From NCBI GenBank assembly GCA_030248295.1, contig JASANH010001673.1:1-64000 (forward strand): DNA of 64,000 nucleotides. Reading direction: 5' to 3'. Made by a program: the position numbers and the translations under genes. Of this stretch, positions 34,201 to 46,802 are shown piece after piece. Under the pieces are notes generated by a model. That model was given only the letters and a program-made list of their open reading frames with translations, made no database searches and was not told the origin of the DNA. The stretch comes from Mesodorylaimus sp. YZB2_4. Lineage: Eukaryota > Nematoda > Enoplea > Dorylaimida > Dorylaimidae. Numbering within the stretch: the first letter of the stretch is position 1; every line of letters starts with the position of its first letter.

Positions 34201-34587
34201 CTAAATAGCGCTAGTTTAACTGCCGCAATGGTCGTCATGACATCATTGATGCGAATGGTCGAAGTCTTGCTTCAAACAATTTTCATTTTCTTTGGTCAAC
34301 GTCTGACAACCATGACTCCGCGACTACAAATAAAAAATCCAGGACGTGAAATGGTCACTTTCTTATTATTAACAAATTTGTCAATGTTTTTGATAAACAT
34401 ATTCGAGACGCAAAAAGCTGGATCGAATCCTCTAATGTCCGAGTTTTATGGCGAAAGTATTTGGACAGTCATCGTTTACAGCACTGTACCCTTGAGTATT
34501 TTCTATCGCTTCCATTCCACAGTTTGCTTAGCCGAGATTTGGAAACACGCCTATCGCACGAAGTCGTCTTTATTGGAAACACTGTGA
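31294..34587 (+). CDS. Otopetrin proton channel, gene 1 (5' end not found)
   Basis: A member of the otopetrin (OTOP) family of proton-selective channels with many membrane helices. Exons read by eye are 31294-31576, 32062-32176, 32459-32738, 32791-32951, 33336-33463 and 33516-34587, all with GT-AG ends and continuous frame, about 679 codons. The first exon begins after a TTTCAG acceptor, so the start codon lies in an upstream exon I could not identify. That exon encodes an acidic cytosolic N-terminus. Later exons give LLSALSGLYAMLLVILSLAF (a membrane helix), FGVVGLIAKGLQLF, FLFVQMFFIFQNSK and HRFKSIGRIGLMHL. The last exon carries the family's C-terminal features PGREMVTFLLLTNL and YRFHSTVCLAEIWKHAY. 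It is the mirror partner of the gene at 36444-40534. Confidence 0.88.
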
Positions 34588-36443
34588 AGAAGTGGAAGAA
34601 CGATTTATGATACGGTGCCTATGAGGAGATTCGAGCGCGGGTGGGGCGTACAGGCAAACTATGGACTGTAAATACATGCAGAGAAAAACTTCTCTATGAT
34701 TCTGTGTACAAAACGGATGCTGCGCCTCCATAAATGTTTGATCATAAAAGTGTCCAAAGGTTAAAATTTTGGGTTTGTATAAATTCATCACTTTGACGGA
34801 TTGTGAACAGTTTTACGTAGGTGCATGTGATGGTGGAATGTTCCACTGATAAAAAAGCCCTGTCTCGTGTTCATGTTTTCCCTCATGATTTTGAATAGGC
34901 ACAATGTAAAAGAATGTTCAACACAGCAGCGAGTCGTCGCATCGTCTCGCGCGGCCACGCCAACATGTTCTAATAGGCAAACCAAGTGAGTACTGTAGAT
35001 CGCAGATTTATTTGATGTAGCGGTTTGAGCGCGTTCTGAATGTTTGCGGAGCTTACAAGGAATTTTTCTTTTGTCAGGAGGTATACGGCGTTAATCTGAG
35101 GATGGATTGTAAAAAAGCAGGGGTTTTGAAAAATGTCTCACTAACAGCTCAAAATATCCTGCTGGATCCATTTCGATCTAGAAGCATCTGGAATCTCGAA
35201 ACAGCATATTGCAGAAAACCAACTGCCTAGGCCAAAGTGCGGGAAGCCTGAATTTTTTGTCGAAGTCTAATTAACCGTCCATTGTAAGAGAAAAATTGCA
35301 AATATGCGTAGTAAAATGCGCCTGGGGGTGTAAGGAACCGTTGCAAATACCGGAGGTGCAATTATCCGAGGTTGACATACCTGCAAAACATAGGACAAAA
35401 AATCGGGGAATGAGAACTTGTTGCAATTATCCCAGGTCGACTGTATATTGATTGCCTCATAGGCAGGAACGCGCGCGCTCACTTTTAGCGGTTTGCGACC
35501 TCGCACACGCTTTCGTTGCGGTCACAAAAAGTCGCGCGCCCGTCGCGAACTACCCCCGCCCTGGCCAGGGTAGACTTTCGAAATGCGCATCTGGGACAGC
35601 ATTGACCAAAAAACATACAAGCATCAAAAGCTTTGCAGCCACTAGATAATACTCGTGCGTGCTGCATGCTGCATACCGACTTCCAAATCTCTACCAAAAC
35701 GTGCCATTAAGCCTGCACACATTTTGTGTCAGAAGACACAATGGCTTTTAAAAAGGGATTTAAAAGATCTTTGAAAACTGGGATAAATCTGCAAACTGTG
35801 CATGCATTATATGCGATAACCATGGCAATTCTGATGAACTAACGTAGTGCGCGTAGTTTATGCTATGTATTTACCCACCTCTCATTTTTGTTGCTTCTTG
35901 TGTAGCGCGACTAAAGCACAAAATATTTGCCGTACCTTGATGGTTTACTGTAAATACTCTAAAAACAGTTTGAAAATCATTGTTTTTAGAGGGGTTCTGG
36001 ACCAGGAACTTATTTGAGGGAATAAAAGCACGAATAGTTATTTTTATTCTAGAAATCTGTCGCTGAACTGCATTCACTAAAACCACCATAACCTCTCTTT
36101 GACAGTTACCCTCTTTTCCATTTAAAAAGCCCAACATGTGCTGCCGCTTATTTTGTACATAGGCCCTGGAAAGAACCTGAACGAAAGGGCACCCAAACAG
36201 GAGAACAATACCCAGATGCTTGCGAGTATGCCCCACAGCTTGCTGGGAGCGCATGCAGTAGCTACAATTTATCAGTGCTACCTTGCTAAAGAACTGCTGC
36301 TCTTCCACTGATGTTCCCCTGCATGGGTGGATCTGAAAGTACGTTTCTCTTTCGTAAACGACAATCAATCAAGGCTGCATGTTATTCGACAGTAACAACT
36401 GGAACGACATTGTGCTACACCCTAAACATTGGACCCTAAACAT
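34588..36443. other. Intergenic between convergent otopetrin genes
   Basis: Both otopetrin genes end towards this 1.9-kb stretch. I see no gene, repeat or terminator-like structure worth calling. Confidence 0.55.
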
Positions 36444-39400
36444 TCAAACGGTCGAATCAGTTTTGACTCTGTAGACGTGTTTCCATACTTCAGCTAAGCA
36501 CACGGTGGAATGGAATCGATAGAATATGCAGAGAGGGATAGTACTGTGAGCGATTACCATCCAAACAGCTTCTCCATAGAAACCAAACAAATTTGGGATG
36601 GCCCCCGCTTTGTGGGTTTCGAATGTATTGATCAAAAATAATGCTAAATTAGTCATAAGTAGGAAAGTGACCATTTCTCGACCCGGATTTTTCTCTTGCA
36701 TTTCTGTAGTCAATGTAGCCAGCCGCTGGGCAAAAAATATGAATACCGTTTGCCACAAGACTTGCACCATTCTCAACAACGAGCTAATTAGGATCAAAGT
36801 GGCTGTGAAACCGACTTCGGTAAGTGGAACGACTGAAAAGACGCAAAACATTAGTTGACCAATTAAGCCCACTATCAGCAAAATGTCATCCAGCAGGATA
36901 ACATTCTTTTTCTTTTGCCCATGCAGATAATAAAGGTGACGCATGCGAAACATGCCAAATGCAAGGGCAGCTATGGATCCGCTGAATAAAACAATATAAG
37001 CTGAATAAAATACAATCAAAGCGTCTTCCGTGGCGCCGGAGCGAACTTTTGTAAAAAATATAACCATAGAGACGATTGTGTAAACCATGAAAAGCAAGCC
37101 CAGGAAAAGGCCTTGTGTTGACGCTGAGCAATCGACGTGGAATCGCTGCTTGCGTTGTCGAACGCGTTGTTTGGGGACGTGGCCGATATTACGCCAAAGG
37201 ATGTACATGACTGCCGCGCAGATCAGGGAATATTCGATGATGCATGTTGTCATGAAAGGCTCCACGTCGGCAATCAGACTGTTCACCCCGTATCGTACAC
37301 CAGCGCTGGCGCAGGCGGCCTCAGACGTGTGGCTGATATTGGAGTGGTTATAGTTCCATTTACCGTGCGCGTCGTGCCGTCCGTGCTTCTTGCCATTGCT
37401 CGGATGTTGGTGGTACAGGCTGAAATGGTAAAAGTGAGTTTTTTTCATCTATGACCTGAAAATCTTCGCCAATATTTTTCGCGTAGTTGACAGTTGCGGG
37501 AGCGAGATATCCCATGATCGGGACAGGCCCTTCTGCCAAAATACTTTTCTCTGCAGTAAGTCTAGGCGGGATTGCGTTACAGACTGTATTTTCTCAAATC
37601 AGACCCCAGTGGGGGAGGGGACTTTTACAGCGAAAATTTACAGCAATTATGAACATGCGCCGGATTAAAGCCTTAAAATCTCATAGTAAAAGGGGTAGGC
37701 AAAAAACTGATCTGCGTTAGTTCGAACTCGTGAGTTCTAAGTTTTGTTTTTATTGTGTGGCAGAAAAATTTAGTTGATTCCAGTTTTCAGAAATCCCCAG
37801 GAAGCGCATGGAAGGAAATTCAACAAAATTGCCCTTGAAGTCTTGATCTCTGCGTAAATCCCCACTTTCACCAAGCTTTGCAAAAAAGTGCAAAGCTACT
37901 GCCACAATTCAAGCTAGCTGGTAAACCTGACTGGTTTTGAATGAAAGCCAAGTACAAAAGCATCCCGAGTCAATTGGCTGAACCTGAATTATTTTCGATT
38001 GAATGAACGAAAAAGCATGCACTGAAAGGCTCTTGGATAAACTTGTCATGCCGCCATGATGTGGAGAACTATACTTTGACAGAAAAATTTTTGAATTTCA
38101 GGTTGCGTAATTAGAACTACCAATGCACTGGGACGATAGGCTTTAATAAAAATGACCTAAAATAGCAAGCTCCCCGCCTGTTAGGCCACGTAAAACATGC
38201 ATTTGGCTGAATTACGTCGAATCTTACCCTGCATTGATTTCATGCATAATAGTCATTTGTTCTTCCACTAGACTTCGAATCCAAGTGCAAAGATTCGTTG
38301 CAACCAAGTGCATTGCGCCCAGTCGGCCGATTGTTTTAAATCGATGAATAATCAGCTAAAATATTTGTGTTTCAATCAGAGTACAATGAACACATCTAAA
38401 TTTCTTTACTTTTGAATTTTGAAAAATGAAAAACATCTGAACAAATAGGAAAACGGCTGTTAGAACTGTTTCGGCCACCCATGTGCCACTGAAGCAATCA
38501 GAACTGGTACGTCGATCGAAGGCAGCAAATAGTTGAAGCCCTTTCATGATTAAGCCCACCACACCAAACACTGAAACAAGTGTAAGTTGCCCATACAAAG
38601 ATTGGACATGGAAGGCTTGCTGCTCTAGTGTCATGATTCCGATACGTGTCGTGGCCTACATACTGTGTGGGCACCCACAATCAAAGTAGCGGCCATTATG
38701 TAACCAGCTAATAATCGATGGGTATTGGTTCGGCATGTATCTATGTATCTTGCATGCATGCGATCAAAGGGTGGTCAACTCCTGCATGGGCGCAAAAATT
38801 GGTTTTTCTACCTTCATGCCTCGGCTGACTCCCCCCCCCCCACACTAAGAAACTTACCCACACATCCCATCCTCAAATACAAACTTCCAGCACTGGATGC
38901 CGAATGAGTAGCCCTTCTTTTCAAGGATACTGATAACTGTCGCCTCCTCACCGATTCCTCGTCCATATTACTTTCCTGCTTTTCAGCATCAGGAAACGAT
39001 ATTGTGGGGCTGGCGCGTTGCCGAGGGCCGCACAAGCGACAAATATTGATCCAGCTTAATTTTCCAACCGAGCATAGCAGGAAGAACTCGCAGTAGGCAA
39101 AGAATAGAAGTGCCACACTGTACAAGTAGATGTAGAAGATCTGAAAAGGAAGACTGTACACATGTGGGCGGACATACACAGTAGTCGTACATCATATTTG
39201 TTGCTGTTTATGGTATCAACAACTGCAATCGATACTTCGAACGCCAGTGATAGGATGACCAAAACCATGGCATACAGGGCGCTAAGGACGGAGATGAGGG
39301 ACGATCTATAACAAAGCAAGACCTTTTGAAGTCTGCACGACCAAAGGATGGCACGGGTCTACTTGTAAGAGGAGAGTAGCCTGTATAAGAGATTTTCAAC

Positions 39401-40534
39401 TTCTACCTGAGGGTGTTTTTAGGTCTGCGAGGACCCTTCACACTTTTAGGGTTATCGTGTTTTGTGCTGCTCTTGGTAGACTTCTTAGCTAGCGCCAACA
39501 GGCACGCTCCCTTAGTGCTGCCACCCCCACCCCGCCCCCTCCCTCACGTTCGTGCTGCCACCCAATCTTTCCCGATCCTTTTGAACAGCAAAAACACGAA
39601 CACACCGGAAAACCTTGGGCTGCCCACCATTTTATTTGAAGAATATCGGCTAGTGAGTGTTTGAATGAGGTCAGGTGTCGGTATTTGGCAGCAAAAAAGT
39701 TAGAAAGCTGGCGCTTAGAAACAAGACAAAAGGTATTTGGCCAAATAGAAAAATCTATGTTTTCAAAAGATGACGTCAAAAATCAATGCAAAAAATATTG
39801 TGACCTTGGAAATTCGGGAGTTATTAGCTTTCGGAAATTTTGAAAAACTTAATCTTCGAATCTCATAAATTGTGTCTATGGCCAATACTTACGAAAAAAA
39901 TAGGAATTCACAAAACTTTCTCAGTTAAATTTTTTCTTTTTAGTTGCCGCCGAAAGCCCTTTTGGAAGAAGCAGAAGAAAAAAGGCTAGTGTCGATATTG
40001 AAAGTCAGCTTAACGAACTTGCCAGGAACTAGGATCCTATTCAGAAAAAAGCTTACTTCGCTTCATCACTTTCAGCCCAAGTGGAACAATCTGCCGCATT
40101 ATTCGAGTAAACACTCGCTGTTGAACGAACTGATGAATTGAAATGTTTTAATCCATTTTCAATAATTTCTTCATCATTTTCCAGAGCAGGTGAAGTTCTG
40201 CCGCTCTCGCCATCCATGTATGGCACATTGAGACGGCGTGCCATATTATGCGATGACGAGAGACTATGTTGATAATGATTTTGAGGGGCTAGCATGGGTC
40301 GGTTTTCCCAAGAGAAGTGGTTTTTTTCTCCTGTCGATTCGAATCTCGGTGGCGATGGCAGTCGATTAGACACGGGTAGAAAAGTGCCTTTTTTCAACAC
40401 GTCTTCCTCGCTGTCCGTCAAACTAAAATCTGAGTTGTTGTTCCTCGATTGTTCTTGGCTTCTTAGCGTGAGTGCTGGTAGCCAATGCCGGGGCCCGTCG
40501 ATGGCTTGGCGTTGATTGACGGCAAATTTCACTT
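36444..40534 (-). CDS. Otopetrin proton channel, gene 2 (5' end not found)
   Basis: A paralogue of the 31294-34587 gene on the opposite strand. Exons are 40534-40057, 39305-39191, 39140-38858, 38570-38410, 38355-38228 and 37419-36444. Exons 2, 4 and 5 are 115, 161 and 128 bp, the same lengths as in gene 1, and all phases match. The first recognised exon starts after an acceptor (CATAG) and encodes a Ser-rich cytosolic N-terminus, longer than in gene 1; the start codon exon is not found. Conserved pieces include LISVLSALYAMVLVILSLAF, FGVVGLIMKGLQLF, PGREMVTFLLMTNLALFLI and YRFHSTVCLAEVWKHVY. The last intron is about 0.8 kb. An 11-base poly-C tract lies just past the exon 3 donor at 38831-38841. 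Confidence 0.88.
38831..38841 (+). repeat. Poly-C tract (11)
   Basis: It lies in an intron of otopetrin gene 2, about 17 bases past the donor of exon 3. Confidence 0.95.
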
Positions 40535-42299
40535 CTATGCAGAGAGCAGAGCATATGCTTAGTTCAAGGGCATAGACAGGTTAAGCTAGCTCTGCCTTAT
40601 CGACTACCTACCCTAGCTCCAAGCAGCAGCTTGTGGAGATTCCATCCTGGAGTCTTCCAAAAACACTTTTTGAAAAGTGTCAGCAGAAGGCTAAAGATTG
40701 TCATTTAGAGAACACACGCACTTTGGTGACCTTTTTACCGGTCTTCATTCATGCAGTGCAAACAGTATAACATTTTTAGACTATACAGTAGAAGAGGGAA
40801 GGCGGAAGTGCATTATGATCTTGAAAATCAAATGCTGTCATTGTAAAGCTGTGCGACCAAAAATACAAAAGAAAGAAACGCGCCTAACCGTCGTCTTTTT
40901 ATTCAAAATTCACTTGCATAAAGAGACATGTACGGTTATCGTGTTTGCCCACACACTTCTTTGCAGTAAATGTGAGATGAGAAGTCCTAAAGCATAATTT
41001 TGGGTCACCTAGAAAGAGAGGGATAGTATGCCCATTCCAGGTCAAGACACCGAGGCTGTTGTTGTACCTGAAACATAGATTCCGCTCGTTTCGTGACCCT
41101 CGACTTTGCATCTGCGAGTGGCTCCATGACTCGATGGAGGCGTGGACAAAGTCGGGTACTTGCCCAACACAGGGTTACAGCGAAAAGGAAACTTGGAAAG
41201 AGGGAAAAATGTGACGCTCCTCCGACTTGAGGAACCAGCCATATCTAAGTTTGACTGAAAGATTCTAGTGCGCTCCTTTTTTGTGGATCAAGTGAAAATT
41301 ATTCTTTTGAGGTGTTTCAGGACAAAGTCGCGGTAACAAAATATCTCCCCGCCCCCACTCAGCAAGGAGCCCCCTACAACCTCCCAAACTACTCTGGGCT
41401 ACGTCTAAGAACAGCTGCAATCAGACATTTGATCCTAAAGTATCCACTTGTACAGTTTCATTTATTTACTTTTGAAAAACGAATCGTTGCCGTCGTCTTC
41501 GTCAATGTCCCGCATCATGGTTCAAGGATTCTCTTACGAGCCAGTAGCACGGCCAACAAATCGTAGGGCTAGAGTACACGACTCGTTTCGAAGAATGTCA
41601 AAAATCAAAATGTCGACAGGTTATCAAAAATTTACAGACTGTCCTACATATTGTAGCTCGAACAGGGAGACGGTGAACGAGAGGACTTTGGTCGTCACGA
41701 TTCCCACCACCTACTCGAAAACTGAAACTAGTTTTATTACGTAAAAAACGTTCTTTCACCGCTGTTCCTCTTTTGTAAAACGAGCAAACTTGTTCACGCG
41801 ATAGAGCAACCCTCAGTTCTTTGTCCTGGCCGTCAGTGTCTGACTTCTGAGGATGATCATGAATGACAATGAAAAACCAGGATGAAACATTTTTTTCTGA
41901 ATTTTTTAACTTCCTCAATTACTTTTCAGCTTTCAACTCGTGATCGATTTGGTGCACCAAAAAAGTGCACATTCCAACTGACGTAGCTCAGCAAAACAAT
42001 CAATATCACCCAATGTGAGAGGCAACAAACAAACCCAAGATGGGAAGGGTATAGCGTTGATAGGTCAACTGAAACTGAAACGTAATCTCTTCGCCAAAAC
42101 TGAAATCTGTAACTAAATCTTTTTACAATCAGTTACATTCAGTTTTCAAATGACCTCGTTTTCTAAACCTCGCTTCCTGTTTTCGGCTGTTCGTGCAAAA
42201 GCTCAATGAGAACTGAAAGTAGCTAGACAATTGCTGGTTCGAATCCAGTTGATCGCGAGTTAGGGGCGTGTTCTTTCATGCTTAAAAAGCTGTAAGCGG

Positions 42300-42560
42300 C
42301 TGTAATTGAAATGGATCCGCTTGAACTTTGGTCCAAATGAAGGTAATTGCCGCATCTTTGCATTATTGCATAGCAGCAATTCTTTCAATCAGTTCCTGCT
42401 ACATTAGAGCCGATTGAAAGAGTTTGCAGAACGAGCTCTATGTTAAATAGGAGTCTCAGCGTAATTCAAATACTGTATAAAAAGTAGGGGTTCTATAATT
42501 TCAATCATTTTATTGGGAAAACATCTTAAAGTTGGATCTCCTTGATTTGAGGGAGCCAGC
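42300..42560 (+). repeat. Duplicated block next to foldback copy 3
   Basis: It is related to 43640-43895: both contain TTTGGTCCAAATG, then TTTCAATCATTTTATT and CATNTTAAAGTT, and both are followed by a foldback copy. The pair looks like one larger repeat unit present twice. Confidence 0.6.
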
Positions 42561-42584
42561 TGAATTAGGTGCAATCAATGGCTG

Positions 42585-42915
42585 TAGTTTTCCCCAAGTG
42601 CAAAAGACTTGCAAAATATTGGACGCGTCTGCAGCTGGTCAGCAGCGGCCAGCGACTAAAGTCGTGCAAGTTTTTGAGTTCCTGTATGACAAGGAGACAG
42701 AGTATTGGAAAAACTTGCAGGATTTTTCTAAACTGGGTTTTCAGGTTCCAGGCTTTGGGCTTCGTGCTCCAACACTCGGGTGCTGGGCGCCGATGTACTG
42801 TAGCAGGATGCGATAAAAAAATTCGCAGGATTTCTGGCGTGGCACTGCTGACCAATTCGTCAGATGTGTCCAATATTTTGCTATATGCAAAATTGCTATA
42901 TGCGGGTATATTTCA
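42585..42915. mobile_element. Foldback/MITE element, copy 3 (diverged)
   Basis: It begins GTGCAAAAGACTTGCAAAATATTGGACGCGTCTG and continues GCTGGTCAGCAGCGGCCAGCG. It ends in the partial complement (GACCAATTCGTCAGATGTGTCCAATATTTTGC). It is more degenerate than copies 1 and 2. Confidence 0.6.
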
Positions 42916-43639
42916 TATATCAACACATCGAAGGTGCGATACAGCATAACAATGTGCTCCAATACTTGCAGTGGAATTTATATCACAGGCCAGTATACGA
43001 CTGAAAACTGCATATCGCGCCGTTTTTTCATCGTGCATATAGTTTGTTTTCTTATATAACGCAAATTTTTTTAGCAGAACTCACGATTAGTCTATTCTGC
43101 CTTAGAAAGAGCACTTTTTTTAATTATTGTTTTCAATCGATCCTGACGATCAAAGTCAAAAATTCTGCAAATTCAAAAATCCAGGCTTTCAATCATGTAT
43201 AACTAAATTCAGATCCCCATCGATTGAGAATTTAAATTTGAATTTAAATACAAATTATTTCCAAAAAATAGCGCAGCTGCTGTTTTTATTTGGGTTCTTG
43301 CTTCTTCCAGAGTTCTTGAATTTTTGATTTGAAAATCAGTGTTAGGAAATCAAAAAACGGGAACAGAAGCCTCGTAAAGTGCATTTGACTCTGATCGAAT
43401 GATGTGTCGTTTCGGTGGAAAATTGGATTCCTAGTGATCGATATCACGAATACACTTTTTTGTTTTTCACTAGTTTTTAGGGCAAAGTGACCCAACTGTG
43501 ACCTCAACCAATGCCCTATGGATATAATGTAGAGTGATTTTTCTCTTTCACACACCAGGACGAAGTCATTATTTCACTTATGATCGCGAATCTTCGAAAC
43601 TCCTGTCTAGTATTTCCATCGAGCTTTTGAAAACAACTT

Positions 43640-43895
43640 ATCGTAAAAAATCGACCCATTCGAATTTTGGTCCAAATGTAGAGAGAAGTTGCAAAATCTT
43701 CACGAATATTGTAGTGCTTCATCATTTCATGCAGGCTAGCGCGAGTGAAAGAGTTATAAGCTAGGGACAAGTTGAAAAGCAGTCGGTATAATTGAAATAA
43801 AATAAAGTACCTACAGTATGTGAGAAAGGGTTTCTTCAATTTCAATCATTTTATTACAAACATTTTAAAGTTACATCTTCTTGATCCTAGAAAGC
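43640..43895 (+). repeat. Duplicated block next to foldback copy 4
   Basis: This is the second copy of the block at 42300-42560, in the same order and orientation relative to its foldback element. Confidence 0.6.
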
Positions 43896-43959
43896 TTTGC
43901 CAGCCAGTAAGTTGAATTTGACAAGCATATCCGATAATTCCCAAGTTCCTGGTGTGGAA

Positions 43960-44530
43960 GCAAGCTGTACTGAAAATATTTGGCCCTTATGGCCAGCTGG
44001 TCAGCAGCGGTCAGCTCCTAAAGTCTTGCGGGTTTTTCAAATTCATGTGTTGCGAGGCGACAGAAAGTTGAGAAACACTCGCAGGGTTCTTCTTGTAGAG
44101 GCTCGACTGGCAATCGATACTCTGCACGGAGCCGGCAGCTGGGAGCGTCACCAGTCAGGGTGACGTTTCAGCCATGTACTAGGTCGGAGGACTTAGTTGG
44201 CTGCCCTGGGTTTTCGGCGTGGTGCAAAAGCTCCACCGGTCACTCCCTCCAGTAATACGGACCCAGTCGTATTACATTCTGAACCTGCTGTTCAGGTTAT
44301 GGGCTTTGGTTCCGTCTTCCAGCCTTCTGGTTCTGAATTTTTTGCACAAAAGACCAGACGAAGCGAGAATGTTCCAAAAAATTTGCAGGACATCGGCCGC
44401 TGACCTCTGCTGAGTAGTTGCCCAAACGAGCTAAATATTTTGCGCAGAGCTTTCTTTTGGACCAAAAGAAATTACAATCATGGGCTACGGCATTAGAACT
44501 AGGGTTACAAGGTTCAGGTACTTGGTCTGT
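43960..44530. mobile_element. Foldback/MITE element, copy 4 (diverged, partly rearranged)
   Basis: It starts GGAAGCAAGCTGTACTGAAAATATTTGG followed by CAGCTGGTCAGCAGCGGTCAGC. It ends with AAATATTTTGCGCAGAGCTTTCTTTTGG. The interior has extra sequence relative to other copies. Confidence 0.55.
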
Positions 44531-45793
44531 CTGCAGGATTTGTTGGTGGGCGGACTATTGAGACATGGTCGAGCATCGCTGTGCTCGTACAGGACCCTGT
44601 GGTGTTGACTATGGTCTTTACTGCGCCTTGAGAGCTGTTTAAAGTCTTAAATGCGAAGAGTAGTTATTTGAATGAAGAAAAGTGGAGATTGTTTTCGTCA
44701 AGTGTTCACATTTTGATGCGAAATGCTTTTTAAGGAAAAACTGAATCATTCAGGTTGAATTCAGTTAAGTGAATCTTTTGAGATCCAGTTAACTGAAACT
44801 GAAATTGAATCTATTCAGAGATTCAGTTAAGTTAACAGAAATTGAAACTGAACCTTTTTTCCAAAACTGTATCAACGCTAGGTGCAAACCAGACAAAAAA
44901 GATAAGTGGATGGCAAGGTAGGTTGTTTTATGAACAAACAAGCAGGACGAAAGACGTGTTTGTATTATTAACGAATAGCACAAATGTCAAATTTTTATAC
45001 AAGCGCTTCAAGTCCTTCCACTGGCACAAGAAAAGTTTCTAACCGCGTGACCTAAAGCACATTTTACCAATCAGCGAGCGGCTCTTCCTGCAAGAAGTTT
45101 ATTCTCTGCATCGACTTGCGCTGCAAGCTCCAGCAACTTGTCGTTTCGGCTGCGGGTCTGACGGTTGCTTTTACCAGGTTTTTATTTGTCAATGTGCTAA
45201 TGTGATTTTACTTCTGCCAGAACGAGGCTGACTTACAATTCGGCCAATAAATTTGTGCTGTTTTTTCTTGGAAGGGGGGTCTGAGCAGTTTGTTGACTCG
45301 CAGCAGTTTTCCATTCATTTGCTCGGATAGGGAGCTGGGGAAAGGATGCTCTTTGTGTCAGTGCGGCGGGATATATTTCGAGTTCAACCGCGCCACGTAA
45401 GCGTTGAGGAGGTGGAGCATGCGTTAATGGGGCCCAGTGGTCCGCGTATTCAGTTCTCATCGTAATGAGCGAGGGCGCGTGAACGCTGTCATTTTGACAT
45501 TCTTTCCTTCGTTAAAGTAAAATATTGAATCTGAATATCTAATCGAAGTGATTTTACACTCAGTGAACAACCTTCTGCTACCGGCTCGATCCAGGGTTAT
45601 CGAATTAGTATGGTGACAGTGGAGACCAATCAACCGGTAGAAACATTTTATTTAATCACTGAGTGAGTGAGTTTGCGGAAAAAAGAGAGGCTAAGGCTTT
45701 TGGGCAGATGAGCATGTCAGCTAGTTAATTACCTAGCATGGATAGTTAATCGCAGGAAATTTGTGATACGTGTGACCTGACGGGTTCGATCGA

Positions 45794-45874
45794 CTGATGC
45801 TTGTGGAGGGTCTAGACCTCCACGAGACCATTGCTGATGCTTGTGGAGGGTCTAGACCTCCACGAGACCATTGC
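45794..45874 (+). repeat. Exact 40-bp tandem duplication
   Basis: Two identical 40-bp units in a row (45794-45833 and 45834-45873), each containing the near-palindrome TGGAGGGTCTAGACCTCCA. Confidence 0.95.
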
Positions 45875-46788
45875 ATCCGTGCATTATGACCCAGAATCGC
45901 ACGCATACACAATCGCCTACTGGCATGATCGGAGGCGTTCCATTTTGGAGGTGGTCTTGCTGTGCAACCTTCAAGCTTTGCTCAGAAGCCAAAAGCTAAC
46001 GAGAAAAATATCCCGGTGACCCGCCACCCAGGAGGAAGGTTTGAAACCTTTTACGTGTCAATTACAAACCGATAACCGTTGTCCAGCAGGACTCGAAGGG
46101 CGCCATGATAAGCGACTAGTCTCTCTAGCTAGTTCCCTCAAGCGCGCTGAGCGGAAACACATGTACGGTATAAAAATACGGTGCAATATACGGTGCGGTG
46201 CAATATAACAAGGATTTTTGTACTTGCCTGAATAAAGAAGTCAAAAAGATATCCCAAACTGCTCTTTCAAATCATTTTGTGACCGAATACGCGAAAGTGC
46301 TTGTGTTTTTGCCCCTTGACACTGTCAGAATTCTAAAACGCTCCATAACGGCTGACTCTTACCTCTCTTTGGTCAGCACTGTTAGACATCACTTTTATGG
46401 ATTTTGTCGCAGAGAAGAAAGTACGTTTTTCCTAGTAAGCGCGCCAGGAGACTCAGTCAGAGAAGGGAAATTTCAGTGGGCGATAGCGATGAAGCGGGCC
46501 AATGTGATTGAATAGGTTGTATAGGAAGGGGTAGAATTTTTTAATGTGGATCTTGTTAGCAAGGCACATGCAGTCACATTGTACAATGTGATAGGGAGTG
46601 ACTATTCTTAATCATGATCATGATCAATCACCACAGAACAAGAATCACGATGTGTGAAATTTTGTTAAAAGTACAGAATGGCGGCAATTAATCCAGCTTT
46701 GAAACTGAAAAACGCGCTACTGGGCACCAAATTCGCTATCCCACAGTCGTGTGGTCCAGTTTTCTTCTCGCCCTTCGGCTGGTACGAA

Positions 46789-46802
46789 CCCCCCCCCCCC
46801 CC
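46789..46802 (+). repeat. Poly-C tract (14)
   Basis: A homopolymer in the gene-poor interval. Confidence 0.95.

Noticed and set aside
42236-42255. Isolated B-box-like GGTTCGAATCC
   Set aside because: No A box or clover-leaf fold upstream.
45233-45620. LTR-like end with TGGTGACAGTGGAGACC at 45611
   Set aside because: The motif resembles a primer-binding site region, but no second LTR or coding remnant is visible.
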